Assembly (NCBI GenBank): GCA_036559705.1
Contig: DATBSP010000073.1
Span: forward strand, 14,688 to 78,687
Origin: Hyphomicrobium_A sp036559705
Lineage (GTDB): Bacteria > Pseudomonadota > Alphaproteobacteria > Rhizobiales > Hyphomicrobiaceae
Reading direction: 5' to 3'
Length of the DNA stretch: 64,000 nucleotides
Part shown: piece after piece, positions 8,391 to 18,600 of the stretch
How positions within the stretch are numbered: position 1 is the stretch's first letter
Layout: each line of letters opens with the position of its first letter
Translations under genes and position numbers: made by a program
The notes under the pieces: model-generated
Databases searched by the model: none
What the model saw: the letters and a program-made list of their open reading frames with translations, nothing else
What the model was told of the DNA's origin: nothing

Positions 8391-8416
8391 AACGTGTGAA
8401 ATCGCAATGAAGTTCC
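8391..8416 (-). promoter_or_regulatory. EcfG-type promoter for DUF892 gene (GGAAC-N17-CGTT)
   Basis: On the minus strand GGAAC (8416-8412), 17-nt spacer, CGTT (8394-8391). It matches the general-stress ECF consensus with the longer allowed spacer. Confidence 0.7.
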
Positions 8417-8554
8417 TATCGCGAGCAAAACGGCAACTACGCAGCGGATGTGCCGTGTGGCGGTTCTTCATCCAGAGCATCCTTGTTGAAGCGTCGTTGC
8501 CATTTGCGTCGTCGGCTTGTTACTCCTAGGCGATAGACCTTGGGGGATCTGGGG

Positions 8555-8974
8555 ATGGCCGAAAGTCAAGCCGCCGCCGTGCCGGCAGCGCAACCGCTAC
8601 CAGGAGTCGGCGGCAAGATCATCGTCGCGACCATCATCCTGCGTCCCATCGCGGCCGCCGTCACGCTGTTCTTCCTGGTGCGCGGAAACCTGCCGGGCGC
8701 TCTCGTATCGATGGCGATTGTCATCCTCGTCGGCTGGATCAGCTACCTGCCGTCCATCCAACTGCACGGGCTGGAATTGCGGGGCGATGGCGCTGGTGGA
8801 TTATTCACCGTCGCGCTGGTCATCCTGCCACCCATTCTGGTTCTGGCAATCGCCGCGCTGGCGCTGACCGGCAAACGCCTGACACTGGCCACAGTCCTCG
8901 CGCTGCTGCCGACGCTCATCGGCATCCTGTCGGTTGTGGCATTCGGAATCGGCATAGCGATCTACGGCTTTTAG
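8555..8974 (+). CDS. Small integral membrane protein, unknown function
   Basis: A 139-residue protein with an Ala/Pro-rich N-terminus and about four transmembrane helices: IIVATIILRPIAAAVTLFFL, ALVSMAIVILVGWISYL, FTVALVILPPILVLAIAALA, and a last pair around LATVLALLPTLIGILSVVAF. No catalytic motif or known domain was recognised. The ATG at 8555 is preferred to one 15 bp upstream because GGGGAT precedes it. It is convergent with rimO, whose stop is 6 bp away. Confidence 0.65.
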   Translation: MAESQAAAVPAAQPLPGVGGKIIVATIILRPIAAAVTLFFLVRGNLPGALVSMAIVILVGWISYLPSIQLHGLELRGDGAGGLFTVALVILPPILVLAIAALALTGKRLTLATVLALLPTLIGILSVVAFGIGIAIYGF

Positions 8975-8980
8975 CCGAGC

Positions 8981-10339
8981 CTAGCTACGCTCGGCCCACA
9001 GGTCGTAGTCGTCGGCGTTGGTGACGCGCGCCTTGACGATATCGCCAGCCTTGAGGTCCGTGTCGCCGTTGAGGAACACGCCGCCGTCGATCTCCGGCGC
9101 ATCCCACTGCGAGCGGCACAGTGCGCCTTCTTCATCGACCTCGTCGACGATGACGTCGATCTCGCGCCCGACGATGCGGGCGAGGCGTTTCTCGCTCACT
9201 TCCTTCGCCGTCTCCATGAAGCGGTGCCAGCGGTCTTCTTTCACTTCCTCCGGCACGGCTCCGGCGAGATCGTTGGCCGGGGCGCCGGCAACAGGCTCGT
9301 AGCGGAAGCAGCCAACGCGCGCCAGCTCAGCTTCGCGCAGCCAGTCGAGCAGGAACTGGAAGTCCTCCTCCGTCTCGCCAGGGAAGCCGACGATGAAAGT
9401 CGAGCGGATAGCGAGGTCGGGGCAAGTCTCGCGCCAGCGGCGGATACGCTCCAGCGTCTTCTCCTGCGCTGCCGGACGGCGCATCGCCTTCAAGACTTTC
9501 GGCGAGGCGTGCTGGAAGGGGATGTCGAGGTAGGGAAGGATCTTGCCCTCGGCCATGAGCGGGATGACGCTGTCGACGTGCGGATAGGGATAGACGTAGT
9601 GGAGCCGCACCCAGGCGCCGAGCTCGCCCAATGCCTCGCATAGCGTCTGGAAGCGGGCCGGCAGCGCGCGGGCCTTCCACGGGCTCTCGGCATACTTGAT
9701 GTCGAGCCCATAGGCGCTGGTGTCCTGGCTGATGACTAGCAGCTCCTTGACGCCGGCCTTCACCAGGCGCTCCGCCTCCGTCATCACGTGGTTCGACGGC
9801 CGACTTTTGAGGTCGCCGCGCAGGTGCGGGATGATGCAGAACGAGCAGCGATTGTTGCAGCCCTCGGAGATCTTCAGGTAGGCGTAGTGGCGCGGCGTCA
9901 GCCGCAGACCCTCGGCCGGTACAAGGTCGATGAACGGATCGTGCAGCGGCGGTACGGCGGCGTGCACGGCTTCGACCACCTGCTCGTATTGATGCGGGCC
10001 GGTGACCGCCAGAACGCCCGGGTGGCTTTCGCGGATGCGCCCTTCTTCGACGCCGAAGCAGCCGGTGACGATGACGCGGCCGTTCTCGGCCATGGCCTCG
10101 CCGATCGCATCGAGGCTCTCCTGCTTGGCGCTGTCCAGAAACCCACAGGTGTTGACCACCACCACGTCGGCCCCGGCGTAGTCGGGCGCCACGCGATACC
10201 CCTCGGCGCGCAGTTTGGTCAGGATGCGTTCGGAATCGACCAACGCCTTGGGGCAGCCGAGCGACACGAAGCCGACGGTCGGTATGTGCCCAGGCTTTTT
10301 CGGGGCCGGCGCGTCGATTTTCGCTGGGGAAGCTGTCAT
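8981..10339 (-). CDS. rimO: Ribosomal protein uS12 methylthiotransferase RimO
   Basis: A 452-residue radical-SAM enzyme that adds a methylthio group to Asp of ribosomal protein S12. Order of domains: N-terminal UPF0004 domain (GFVSLGCPKALVDSERIL, VVVNTCGFLDSAKQESLD, VIVTGCFG, giving the three Cys of one [4Fe-4S] cluster), the radical-SAM core with CNNRCSFCIIP (CxxxCxxC), and the C-terminal TRAM domain. The CPKALVDSE signature separates RimO from MiaB. The frame is open to 10528, but ATG 10339 gives the usual start just before the UPF0004 domain. Confidence 0.96.
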   Translation of the reverse strand: MTASPAKIDAPAPKKPGHIPTVGFVSLGCPKALVDSERILTKLRAEGYRVAPDYAGADVVVVNTCGFLDSAKQESLDAIGEAMAENGRVIVTGCFGVEEGRIRESHPGVLAVTGPHQYEQVVEAVHAAVPPLHDPFIDLVPAEGLRLTPRHYAYLKISEGCNNRCSFCIIPHLRGDLKSRPSNHVMTEAERLVKAGVKELLVISQDTSAYGLDIKYAESPWKARALPARFQTLCEALGELGAWVRLHYVYPYPHVDSVIPLMAEGKILPYLDIPFQHASPKVLKAMRRPAAQEKTLERIRRWRETCPDLAIRSTFIVGFPGETEEDFQFLLDWLREAELARVGCFRYEPVAGAPANDLAGAVPEEVKEDRWHRFMETAKEVSEKRLARIVGREIDVIVDEVDEEGALCRSQWDAPEIDGGVFLNGDTDLKAGDIVKARVTNADDYDLWAERS

Positions 10340-10601
10340 CCGCGCGCTCCTAGCACGGGCGGCGGCGGGGGGCGAGCCCCGCAGGACGAGCCGGCATCGA
10401 ATTGCGCACCGGTGGAATGCCGCCGCGGCAACGCGGCTCCTCGGAGAAATCACGTTTCGCCGGGCACCGGGCCGCGAAAATTCTGCCCGCTGGACACAGC
10501 CGGACTTTGCAGCTTTCGGAATAAGCAATGCAGAAGTTCATCGTTCTGCGTGCAAAGCCGACCCGCTAGGTTCCCGCCGCTAACCACCGGGAGCCTACCA
10601 A

Positions 10602-10685
10602 ATGTCCGCCGAGCAAGCGCTGTCCTGGGCCGGCCTGTTCCTCTCCGTCGGCCTCGTTGCCTCGGTGATCTTCGCCTGGGTATAG
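10602..10685 (+). CDS. Possible 27-residue membrane microprotein
   Basis: An open frame of 27 codons, ATG 10602 to TAG 10685, preceded by GGGAG at a normal ribosome-binding distance. Residues 8-27 form one hydrophobic segment (SWAGLFLSVGLVASVIFAWV). It lies alone between the divergent rimO start and the end of lon. Single-helix microproteins of this size are common, but there is no homologue I recognise and the hydrophobic content could be chance. Confidence 0.35.
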   Translation: MSAEQALSWAGLFLSVGLVASVIFAWV

Positions 10686-10692
10686 GCCGGCT

Positions 10693-13093
<2,401 letters not shown>

Positions 13094-13101
<8 letters not shown>

Positions 13102-13513
13102 GCGATGGCTCCGATTTGGTCAGCAGCACGAGAAGACAGCCGTCGGCGAACGTGCGGCGGACGTCGCTGTAGCGGCCGCCAGGGAGCGCTAGACGGCGCT
13201 CGAAACGCCCCTGCGGCAGTTCGAGCCGGTGAATGACAGCCGAGGCAAGTTCGGCCGGCAGCGTGCGCGTGCCGGCGACGACGAGATCACCGCCATCGAT
13301 CGCCACCTCCACCTCATCCGGCTTGACGCCTGGCAGCGCCACCACCACGAGCACGTCGCGCTCGCTTTCCAGCATGTCGGCAGGGGGCTCCCAGGCCGGC
13401 TGGCCAGAAAGAGAGCGTACCGGCTGGAAGAACTGGCGATGCATGCGCTCGGCTCGCGCGACCATCTCGCAAGCTTCCGACCACATCCACCGGTTGGGAA
13501 AATCGTCCCTCAT
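13094..13513 (-). CDS. Hsp20/alpha-crystallin family small heat-shock protein
   Basis: A 139-residue chaperone-like protein. The central alpha-crystallin domain shows DMLESERDVLVVVALPGVKP, VAIDGGDLVVAGTR and FERRLALPGGRYSD, followed by ADGCLLVLLTK; the usual C-terminal IxI motif is not obvious. The N-terminal part is short and rich in Trp, Met and Arg. The gene overlaps the lon start by 8 bp, so the holdase and protease form an operon. The start MRDDFPNRW at 13513 was chosen over an upstream Met because the upstream residues look non-coding. Confidence 0.85.
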
Positions 13514-13656
13514 CCGAAAGCGCCCATGATTTTGCGCGAGCGGACGGCAGGCCCCGCCCTGGCGAGGCATGAAACATAGTAGTCAATTAACGGATGTCTA
13601 CCTTACTGCGGCAGCGCGGCACGCAGCGTTGCCAACGGGTACTTTGAGCGTCGACG

Positions 13657-14046
13657 TCAGCCGGCGTCGGCGAGGGCCTCGAGCCCAGGCCTATCCTTGA
13701 GGCGGAGCGTCGATGAGGAATTGCTGTCGATCAGGCCGCGCCGGCGCAAATCGACGAGGAGAGCGGCGAGAGACCCGATTTCGAGGCCAAGCAAGTCCGC
13801 CACGAAGCCGGACGTGAGGGTGTCCGGCATCGAGTTGGGATCGCGCCCTTCGTAGCTGTTGTTCAGCGAGATCGAGACGAGAAGCGCCGCGACGCGTGAC
13901 AGCGGATCATCGGCGGTGCCGCCCAGAGCCCGGCGGCGGGCTATCAGCGCATCTTCGATGTCATTGGCGCATGCAGCTTGAGGGCGAGCGGCGCGGGCAA
14001 AGCCGGCGCGGCCATTATGACCCTCGGTGGTGGTGGTGAACGACAT
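13657..14046 (-). CDS. Crp/Fnr-type HTH protein lacking the sensor domain
   Basis: A 129-residue protein resembling only the C-terminal half of a Crp/Fnr regulator. The segment SYEGRDPNSMPDTLTSGFVA to LADAG aligns along its length with the C-terminal region of the full-length regulator at 15296 (ASEGRDPSVITEEFSSGAVA to FADAA), including the winged-helix recognition region. The N-terminal ~45 residues are Thr/Ala/Arg-rich and contain no cyclic-nucleotide-binding beta-roll. It may be a DNA-binding modulator without effector control or a decayed regulator. Start ATG 14046 is tentative; the frame is open to 14178. Confidence 0.6.
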   Translation of the reverse strand: MSFTTTTEGHNGRAGFARAARPQAACANDIEDALIARRRALGGTADDPLSRVAALLVSISLNNSYEGRDPNSMPDTLTSGFVADLLGLEIGSLAALLVDLRRRGLIDSNSSSTLRLKDRPGLEALADAG

Positions 14047-14378
14047 TTGCTCTACCCCGCTAGCATTCACTCTCGTTGCGGTGTTAACAAACGGCGGCGC
14101 AGGCGGTTCACCAACTCGGCTTCGATTTTTCGAATTTTCCACAATTGGCGTCGGAAAGCCGCACCGCTCGTCCGCCATTTCGCCGCTTCGATGGTCGCGC
14201 CACGTCGAAAACCCTTGAAAAAGGGGTCAATCCGCCCGATATACGCGGCCCAAGCGCCGCGCTTCCAAGGCCGGGCGAGGCCCGGATCCAGAAAATCTCA
14301 ATCTTTTTCCTGGAAACGCCGGGGAGCCGGCGGCGTTCAGGTGAGATTGCGTCCGACGAGAAGTCGAAGTTGGTGAAT
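14047..14378. other. Intergenic region between divergent small genes
   Basis: About 330 bp separating the headless Crp gene and the Cys-rich protein. It holds a sigma70-like promoter reading rightward (14215-14243). I see no gene or structured RNA in the rest. Confidence 0.5.
14215..14243 (+). promoter_or_regulatory. Sigma70-like promoter
   Basis: TTGAAA (14215-14220), 17-nt spacer, GATATA (14238-14243), about 135 bp upstream of the Cys-rich protein start. Confidence 0.45.
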
Positions 14379-14621
14379 ATGTCTGAGGAAGAGTTGACCA
14401 GTCTGAAGGATCATACGGGCGCGTTCTCCGAGTGCCATGACGCGTGCGCGGACGGCTGCGTCGATACGTGCGAGGCAGAGCGGGAGGCACGGCGCCACGC
14501 GGAGCACAAAGTTAGGAAGTGCCTGATCTGCCGCGACCCGTTCCCCAGCGCGTGGGCGGGCGAACGCGTGTGCCGGAAGTGCAAGTCAACCTCGACTTGG
14601 CGCAGCAGCGGCATGGAATGA
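14379..14621 (+). CDS. Small Cys-rich zinc-ribbon protein
   Basis: An 80-residue soluble protein with two cysteine clusters. The first is CHDACADGCVDTC near residues 19-31. The second, CLICRDPFPSAWAGERVCRKC, has CxxC-x(15)-CxxC spacing typical of a structural zinc ribbon found in many small rhizobial proteins. The middle is highly charged (EAEREARRHAEHKVRK). No enzymatic motif is present; nucleic-acid or protein binding is the usual guess for such ribbons. The ATG 14379 follows GTTGGTGA. A strong terminator follows 31 bp after the stop. Confidence 0.65.
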   Translation: MSEEELTSLKDHTGAFSECHDACADGCVDTCEAEREARRHAEHKVRKCLICRDPFPSAWAGERVCRKCKSTSTWRSSGME

Positions 14622-14651
14622 AGAAGTCGATGTAGTCGACGTGGAACGATA

Positions 14652-14677
14652 AAGGGGCGTCCGCTAGGACGCCCCTT
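14652..14677 (+). terminator. Rho-independent terminator
   Basis: Eleven-bp perfect stem AAGGGGCGTCC / GGACGCCCCTT with loop GCTA, followed by CTTAATT. Confidence 0.85.
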
Positions 14678-14719
14678 CTTAATTCGAGCTATTCACTTCG
14701 AAGCAATGCGACCCACGCG

Positions 14720-14920
14720 CTAGGGGCCAGGAGCGGTCTGCTGCGTGGGCGCCGGATCCGGCGTGCTTACCTTGGTGTCACCGGCGTAGAACAGCGCGTA
14801 GAGGGCTCCGCCGGCGATGATCGCCAGCAGCAGCGACATGGTTAGAACACGAAAGTTCAACTGGCGCGGGGATGCCTGGCGGGCCTCCGTAGGGGTCAAG
14901 ACTTCTTCTGGCTCGTGCAT
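14720..14920 (-). CDS. Small single-pass membrane protein
   Basis: A 66-residue protein: an acidic cytosolic N-terminus (MHEPEEVLTPTEARQ), one membrane helix (VLTMSLLLAIIAGGALYALF) at residues 25-44, and a short Pro/Thr/Gln-rich periplasmic tail. No known family. The ATG at 14920 is preceded by GGAGGAC-like sequence on the minus strand, a good ribosome-binding site. It lies within the stress-gene island but no EcfG motif with a correct -10 is found in front of it. Confidence 0.6.
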   Translation of the reverse strand: MHEPEEVLTPTEARQASPRQLNFRVLTMSLLLAIIAGGALYALFYAGDTKVSTPDPAPTQQTAPGP

Positions 14921-15295
14921 TTCGTCCTCCAAAAACGAGAAATGCACACACTCGTGCAAAGGTTCCTGCCTTCCGACTTGGCAATCGTCAGCTGATCGAT
15001 CGGCGGAGCGACGGTGGCTACCGCGCGAGGGAGCGGAGTAGAAAACGGTCATCTTAATCATGCCGTTCCGCGCGGGCCGCGGGGGGAGTGCTCGGTCATT
15101 AAGCAAACAACCGATGCGTCGCCGGCGCATGTGTAACGTTCGGCCAAGTGGGCCGTAACAATGGATGTTCCCCAGGGAACAGCGCCCAGACAACCGCGTT
15201 GTAGAGATAACCAAATCGCCTAGGGGGTTGGGTTAGCTCGAATTTCGGCTTGATTGTTGCAGCCGCGACCCCCATTTCGTTGTCTCCAAACGCGT
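14921..15295. other. Intergenic region with EcfG-type promoter
   Basis: 375 bp between the divergent small membrane protein and the Crp/Fnr regulator. The only feature I can support is the EcfG-type promoter at 15176-15200. Confidence 0.5.
15176..15200 (+). promoter_or_regulatory. EcfG-type promoter for the Crp/Fnr regulator (GGAAC-N16-CGTT)
   Basis: GGAAC at 15176-15180, 16-nt spacer, CGTT at 15197-15200, ending 95 bp before the regulator start. Confidence 0.75.
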
Positions 15296-15979
15296 ATGAG
15301 TGGTGCCATGTTTTCTGCTTCGTCCCACGCAGAGTGCCTCCCGCCAACCAGCGGCGCTGGTCTTAGCCGCACGCGCGCTGCTGCGCGTGTGCGCCGACTC
15401 GCCGCGGGTGAGATGCTTTTTCATACGGGCGAGGCGCGCGATCAGCTCTACCGCGTAGAGCGGGGTGCGCTTTGCCACTATCTGCGTTGGGACGACGGAC
15501 ACCACGAAGTCATCGAGTTCGCCTTTCCCGGCGACATCATCGGCTTCGGTCATCTGTCCATGCACACCAGCACGGCTCAGGCGGTGGCTAAGACCATCGT
15601 CAGCCCGATCAGCGAGCAAGAGTTCGAGAAGCTTCTCGAATCGGACGGGCTGCTGGCCGCGCGCTTTGCCGCCGCCGGCGATCGCGAGTTCGACTTTATG
15701 CGGCTGCGCTCAATCGAAAGGGGCCGTGGCAATCCGGCAAGGCGCGTTGCTTCGTTCCTTGCCGCCTTGTCGCATATGAGCGCCAGCGAGGGCCGCGACC
15801 CGAGCGTCATCACAGAGGAGTTTTCCTCCGGCGCCGTCGCCGAGCATCTGGACATGAGCGTCGATGCGCTGGCGGGTGTGCTGCGTCAGCTGGAAGCGCA
15901 GGGCATGGTCGCCCCGGCGAACGAAGGTCTGCGCATCACCGACATCGAGGCGTTGGAAAAGTTCGCCGACGCCGCCTAA
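15296..15979 (+). CDS. Crp/Fnr family transcriptional regulator
   Basis: A 227-residue regulator. Residues ~30-115 form the cyclic-nucleotide-binding-type beta-roll (RLAAGEMLFHTGEARDQLYR, ALCHYLRWDDGHHEVIEFAF, PGDIIGFG). A dimerisation helix follows, then a winged helix-turn-helix (AVAEHLDMSVDALAGVLRQL). No N-terminal Fe-S cysteine set is present, so it is not an oxygen-sensing FNR; the effector is unknown. An EcfG-type promoter lies upstream, placing it under the general stress sigma factor. ATG 15296 chosen; ATG 15308 is also possible. Confidence 0.85.
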   Translation: MSGAMFSASSHAECLPPTSGAGLSRTRAAARVRRLAAGEMLFHTGEARDQLYRVERGALCHYLRWDDGHHEVIEFAFPGDIIGFGHLSMHTSTAQAVAKTIVSPISEQEFEKLLESDGLLAARFAAAGDREFDFMRLRSIERGRGNPARRVASFLAALSHMSASEGRDPSVITEEFSSGAVAEHLDMSVDALAGVLRQLEAQGMVAPANEGLRITDIEALEKFADAA

Positions 15980-15988
15980 GGGCGTGCT

Positions 15989-16183
15989 TCACTTCGAGCG
16001 GACGCGCATTGTCGTTTCGAGCACCGCATCCTTCTTCGACCAGGCGTGCCGGCCACCGCAGGCCGGACATTTCACCGGCTTGGCCGCGACTTCAGGCAAG
16101 GCGTGGAAGCTATCCTTATCCGTGTCGATACCGACGGGGATGAGCTCGTCCGTTGCCGGACAGCGGATCATGATCGCGCCCAT
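15989..16183 (-). CDS. Small zinc-ribbon-like protein
   Basis: A 64-residue soluble protein, MGAIMIRCPATDELIPVGID at the start and CPACGGRHAWSKKDA in the second half. The Cys at residue 8 and the CPAC pair are compatible with an incomplete zinc ribbon (three Cys plus His in GGRH). Such 'RCP.TG..I.TGI' proteins are common and uncharacterised in Hyphomicrobiales. Convergent with the Crp/Fnr gene, stops 10 bp apart. A longer frame to 16261 exists, but the ATG at 16183 has a GGGAGA ribosome-binding site. Confidence 0.6.
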   Translation of the reverse strand: MGAIMIRCPATDELIPVGIDTDKDSFHALPEVAAKPVKCPACGGRHAWSKKDAVLETTMRVRSK

Positions 16184-16317
16184 TGCATCTCTCCCATCAA
16201 CGCAGCACGCGGTATTCGGACCAGGTGTCCGCCACTTACGGGTACGTCGTTTGATCCCCAACGCAGATTAGCAAAAAACCGGGCCAAATCATGTTCAGTC
16301 GTGCGCGGTAGGGCACG

Positions 16318-16342
16318 GGAACAATAGCAAAAACGTGGCGTT
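16318..16342 (+). promoter_or_regulatory. EcfG-type promoter for the second DUF892 gene (GGAAC-N16-CGTT)
   Basis: GGAAC at 16318-16322, 16-nt spacer, CGTT at 16339-16342, ending 34 bp before the ATG. Confidence 0.75.
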
Positions 16343-16376
16343 GAGTGGGGGATAACAAACCGTGAGGAGCGTCCCC

Positions 16377-16865
16377 ATGAAAGTCGAAAACCTTTCCGAC
16401 CTCTTCCTTCACACGCTGAAGGACATCTACTTCGCCGAGAATCAGATCGTCAAAGCGCTGCCGAAGATGGTGAAGGCCGCGGACTCAAAGGAGCTCGCGC
16501 GCGCGTTTGACTCGCATCTCGCCGAGACGAAGGAGCAGGTCACACGTCTTGAACAGGTATTCAAGCTGCTCGGCAAAAAGGCTGAGGGTGAAAAGTGTCC
16601 GGCCATCGAGGGCATCCTCAAGGAGGGCGAGGAGCAGATGAAGGAGATCAAGGATCCGGACACGCGCGATGCGGCAATGATCGCCGCGGCGCAGGCCGTC
16701 GAGCACTACGAGATCACTCGTTACGGCACGCTGGTGTCGTGGGGCCAACTACTCGGCTTGCCGGATGCGGTGAAGCTCCTTTCCGTGACCCTCAAGGAGG
16801 AGCATGGGGCCGACAGCAAGCTGACAAAGCTGGCCGAAAGCAAACTCAACAAGCAGGCGGCCTAA
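16377..16865 (+). CDS. Ferritin-like DUF892 (YciE/YciF-type) protein
   Basis: A 162-residue four-helix protein closely related to the one at 7720 (shared DLFLHTLKDIYFAENQIVKA and AAAQAVEHYEITRYGTLVSW) but without its basic tail. Conserved Glu and His residues suit a carboxylate-bridged di-iron or di-manganese site. Members of the family are stress-induced in many bacteria, though their reaction is unknown. GAGGAG before the ATG at 16377 and an EcfG-type promoter just upstream support regulation by the general stress response. A terminator follows. Confidence 0.9.
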   Translation: MKVENLSDLFLHTLKDIYFAENQIVKALPKMVKAADSKELARAFDSHLAETKEQVTRLEQVFKLLGKKAEGEKCPAIEGILKEGEEQMKEIKDPDTRDAAMIAAAQAVEHYEITRYGTLVSWGQLLGLPDAVKLLSVTLKEEHGADSKLTKLAESKLNKQAA

Positions 16866-16896
16866 GTAGGGTCGTGAGGTGTAATTCGATAGTGAG

Positions 16897-16919
16897 AAGC
16901 CGGGGTGAATCCCCGGCTT
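16897..16919 (+). terminator. Rho-independent terminator
   Basis: Nine-bp stem AAGCCGGGG / CCCCGGCTT with loop TGAAT, ending the DUF892 transcript. Confidence 0.85.
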
Positions 16920-17180
16920 TGTGCCGTAACGGCCTTCCATACCGGCCGCGCTACATCAAATGACATCGCGGGATCGACCGCAGAACCTTATGGGTGCCAA
17001 GCAAAAGAGGCTTCCCCTCGGGGCTGTGGTGAGAATTGATCGACCTCTCCCGTCTTTGGTTTGTGCAGAAGTGGCGCGGCCCTCTGCACACCGACTTTGC
17101 GGCAAGCGGCGGCGGCAACCCGCCGCCTTCGCCGAACGGGTCGTCTGAACCTGTCCCACGCGGGCCAGCCGGCGGGCTGC

Positions 17181-17535
17181 ATGTCTCGTCGAAGACCAGG
17201 CGATCTTTGCTCTCGACACGGAAGGCATGCTGCTCGACCTGGGCGCGGCGAGCGTGCATTCCTTCACCACGGCCGATGCGGCACTGACGTGGCTAGCAGC
17301 GGCCAAGGCAGATATCGGCGTCCTCGACATCAGTCTCGGCACCACGACCTCGTTCCCGGTCGCCGATGCCCTGCAGCAGCGTGCCGTGCCGTTGATGTTC
17401 ACCACCGGCTACGGAGACAGCCGGTTGATCCCCGAGCGGTTTCTCGATGTGCCGATCGTACGCAAGCCCTACACTCTGCAAGCGCTTGCCGAGGGCATTG
17501 CAAAATGCCTGCGACCGCGCCGCCTCGATGCCTAG
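17181..17535 (+). pseudogene. Single-domain response regulator (receiver) with broken 5' end
   Basis: The frame ending at 17535 encodes most of a receiver domain: LVEDQAIFALD (acidic pocket), the phospho-acceptor Asp in VLDISLGTTT, MFTTGYG, and the conserved Lys in VRKPY. No ATG, GTG or TTG in this frame precedes the acidic pocket, because the frame opens only at 17149. The ATG at 17181 would be the natural start but is out of frame, as if about 11 nt had been lost after MSR. Translation from the in-frame ATG 17227 would drop the first strand and the acidic residues. Either a pseudogene or an assembly error. Confidence 0.6.
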
Positions 17536-18290
17536 AGCAGCGGCCGCACCGCGTTGGGTGTCGTCTCCTCGCCGGCTAGCTCGGCTAGCCGGCCGCGATT
17601 GAGAATCTCGAACTCCTGCTCCCGCCAACGGATGGCGCGGTCGCGGATCAAGCGGCCCAGCGTGCGGTTTGTATGAACCAGCGACAGGCCGAGCGTGTCG
17701 GCGACATGCTGCTGCGTGATTGGGATGCGTGTAGTATGACGCGAGCGCGTGAGGCCGACCTCGGCTGCGCGGTCCGCCAGATGCAGCAATAGATGGGCGC
17801 AGCGTTCTAGCGCGCTGCGCCTGCCGACGGACAAGAGCTGCTGATCGAGCATCTGCTCGGAGCGCGCGGCTAGCCAGGTGACGTCGAAGGACAGGCCGGC
17901 GTGCGTCTCGAACAGACGCCACAGCCCTTCTCGATTGAAGACACACAGCACCATGTCGGACAGCGCTTCGATGGAGTGCTGCATTTCGCCCATCACCGAG
18001 CCCTGCAATCCGACGAAATCGCCGGGCATACAGTAGTTGAGGATCTGCCGGCGTCCGTCGGGCAGCAACTTGTAGCGAAATGCGAGACCGGAAAGTACGG
18101 TGTATAGGTGCGCGCTACTTGTTCCTTCAAGGAACAATGGCGCGCCGGCCTTCACCGCGACTTCACCGGTCTTGAATGTGTTGACGAACGCCAGCTCCTC
18201 GGGCGTGAAGGGCCGGAATATTTTGAGTTTGCGTAAGGGGCACAGCTGGCAGGGCACTTGTCGGCCCGGGAGTTCCTTCTTGTCTGCCAT
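17532..18290 (-). CDS. Crp/Fnr family regulator with N-terminal CxxC motif
   Basis: A 252-residue regulator. The N-terminus has CQLCPLRKLKIFRPF, the pattern of FnrN/FixK-like proteins that carry an 'R-x4-F' helix, though only two Cys are near the N-terminus, fewer than the four needed for a classical [4Fe-4S] FNR. The beta-roll follows (PLFLEGTSSAHLYTVLSGLA, CMPGDFVGLQ) and then a helix-turn-helix (ITQQHVADTLGLSLVHTNRT). Its stop overlaps the receiver-domain frame by 4 bp. It lies downstream of the NepR-like gene on the same strand and may share a transcript with it and HWE kinase 1. Confidence 0.85.
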   Translation of the reverse strand: MADKKELPGRQVPCQLCPLRKLKIFRPFTPEELAFVNTFKTGEVAVKAGAPLFLEGTSSAHLYTVLSGLAFRYKLLPDGRRQILNYCMPGDFVGLQGSVMGEMQHSIEALSDMVLCVFNREGLWRLFETHAGLSFDVTWLAARSEQMLDQQLLSVGRRSALERCAHLLLHLADRAAEVGLTRSRHTTRIPITQQHVADTLGLSLVHTNRTLGRLIRDRAIRWREQEFEILNRGRLAELAGEETTPNAVRPLL

Positions 18291-18342
18291 AGCCCCATCC
18301 TCTGACGCTGTAGGACGCACAGAGTTATGAGCTTGCGTCAAG

Positions 18343-18564
18343 CTAGCCGCTGTCGGTCTTGTCGCGCAGACACTCTTCTGTCGCTGCTCGATCGAGCACG
18401 GCACGATCGCTCGTCACTCGTGCGTGCAAATGTTCGGCCTCCCGCAGAGCCCCGAGGCAGCGCGCGATCGCGGCGGGCAGATCTGTCTCGACATCTGAAC
18501 CGCAAGCTTCCCGCAACCGGCGTCCGATCAGCTTGGTCAGTTCCTGGTTTTTCTCAGTCTCCAC
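18343..18564 (-). CDS. NepR-like small protein (possible second anti-sigma factor)
   Basis: A 73-residue protein. The stretch LIGRRLREACGSDVETDLPA aligns without gaps to the core of the NepR protein at 21441 (ILGKQLRAAYGELLNAPVPD); over 35 positions I count about 11 identities, with the G-x2-LR and the Pro kept. NepR binds and silences EcfG. The gene lies just downstream of HWE kinase 1 and has a GGAAC-N16-GGTT motif 37 bp before its ATG. It could be a paralogous anti-sigma factor or a modulator of PhyR. No other domain is visible. Confidence 0.5.
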   Translation of the reverse strand: METEKNQELTKLIGRRLREACGSDVETDLPAAIARCLGALREAEHLHARVTSDRAVLDRAATEECLRDKTDSG

Positions 18565-18600
18565 TTATAGTTGTCCAGCTGGGTGGTTGAATCGCCATTC

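Noticed and set aside
14934..14966. GGAAC/CGTT pair before the 66-residue membrane protein
   Set aside because: Spacer is 24 nt, too long.
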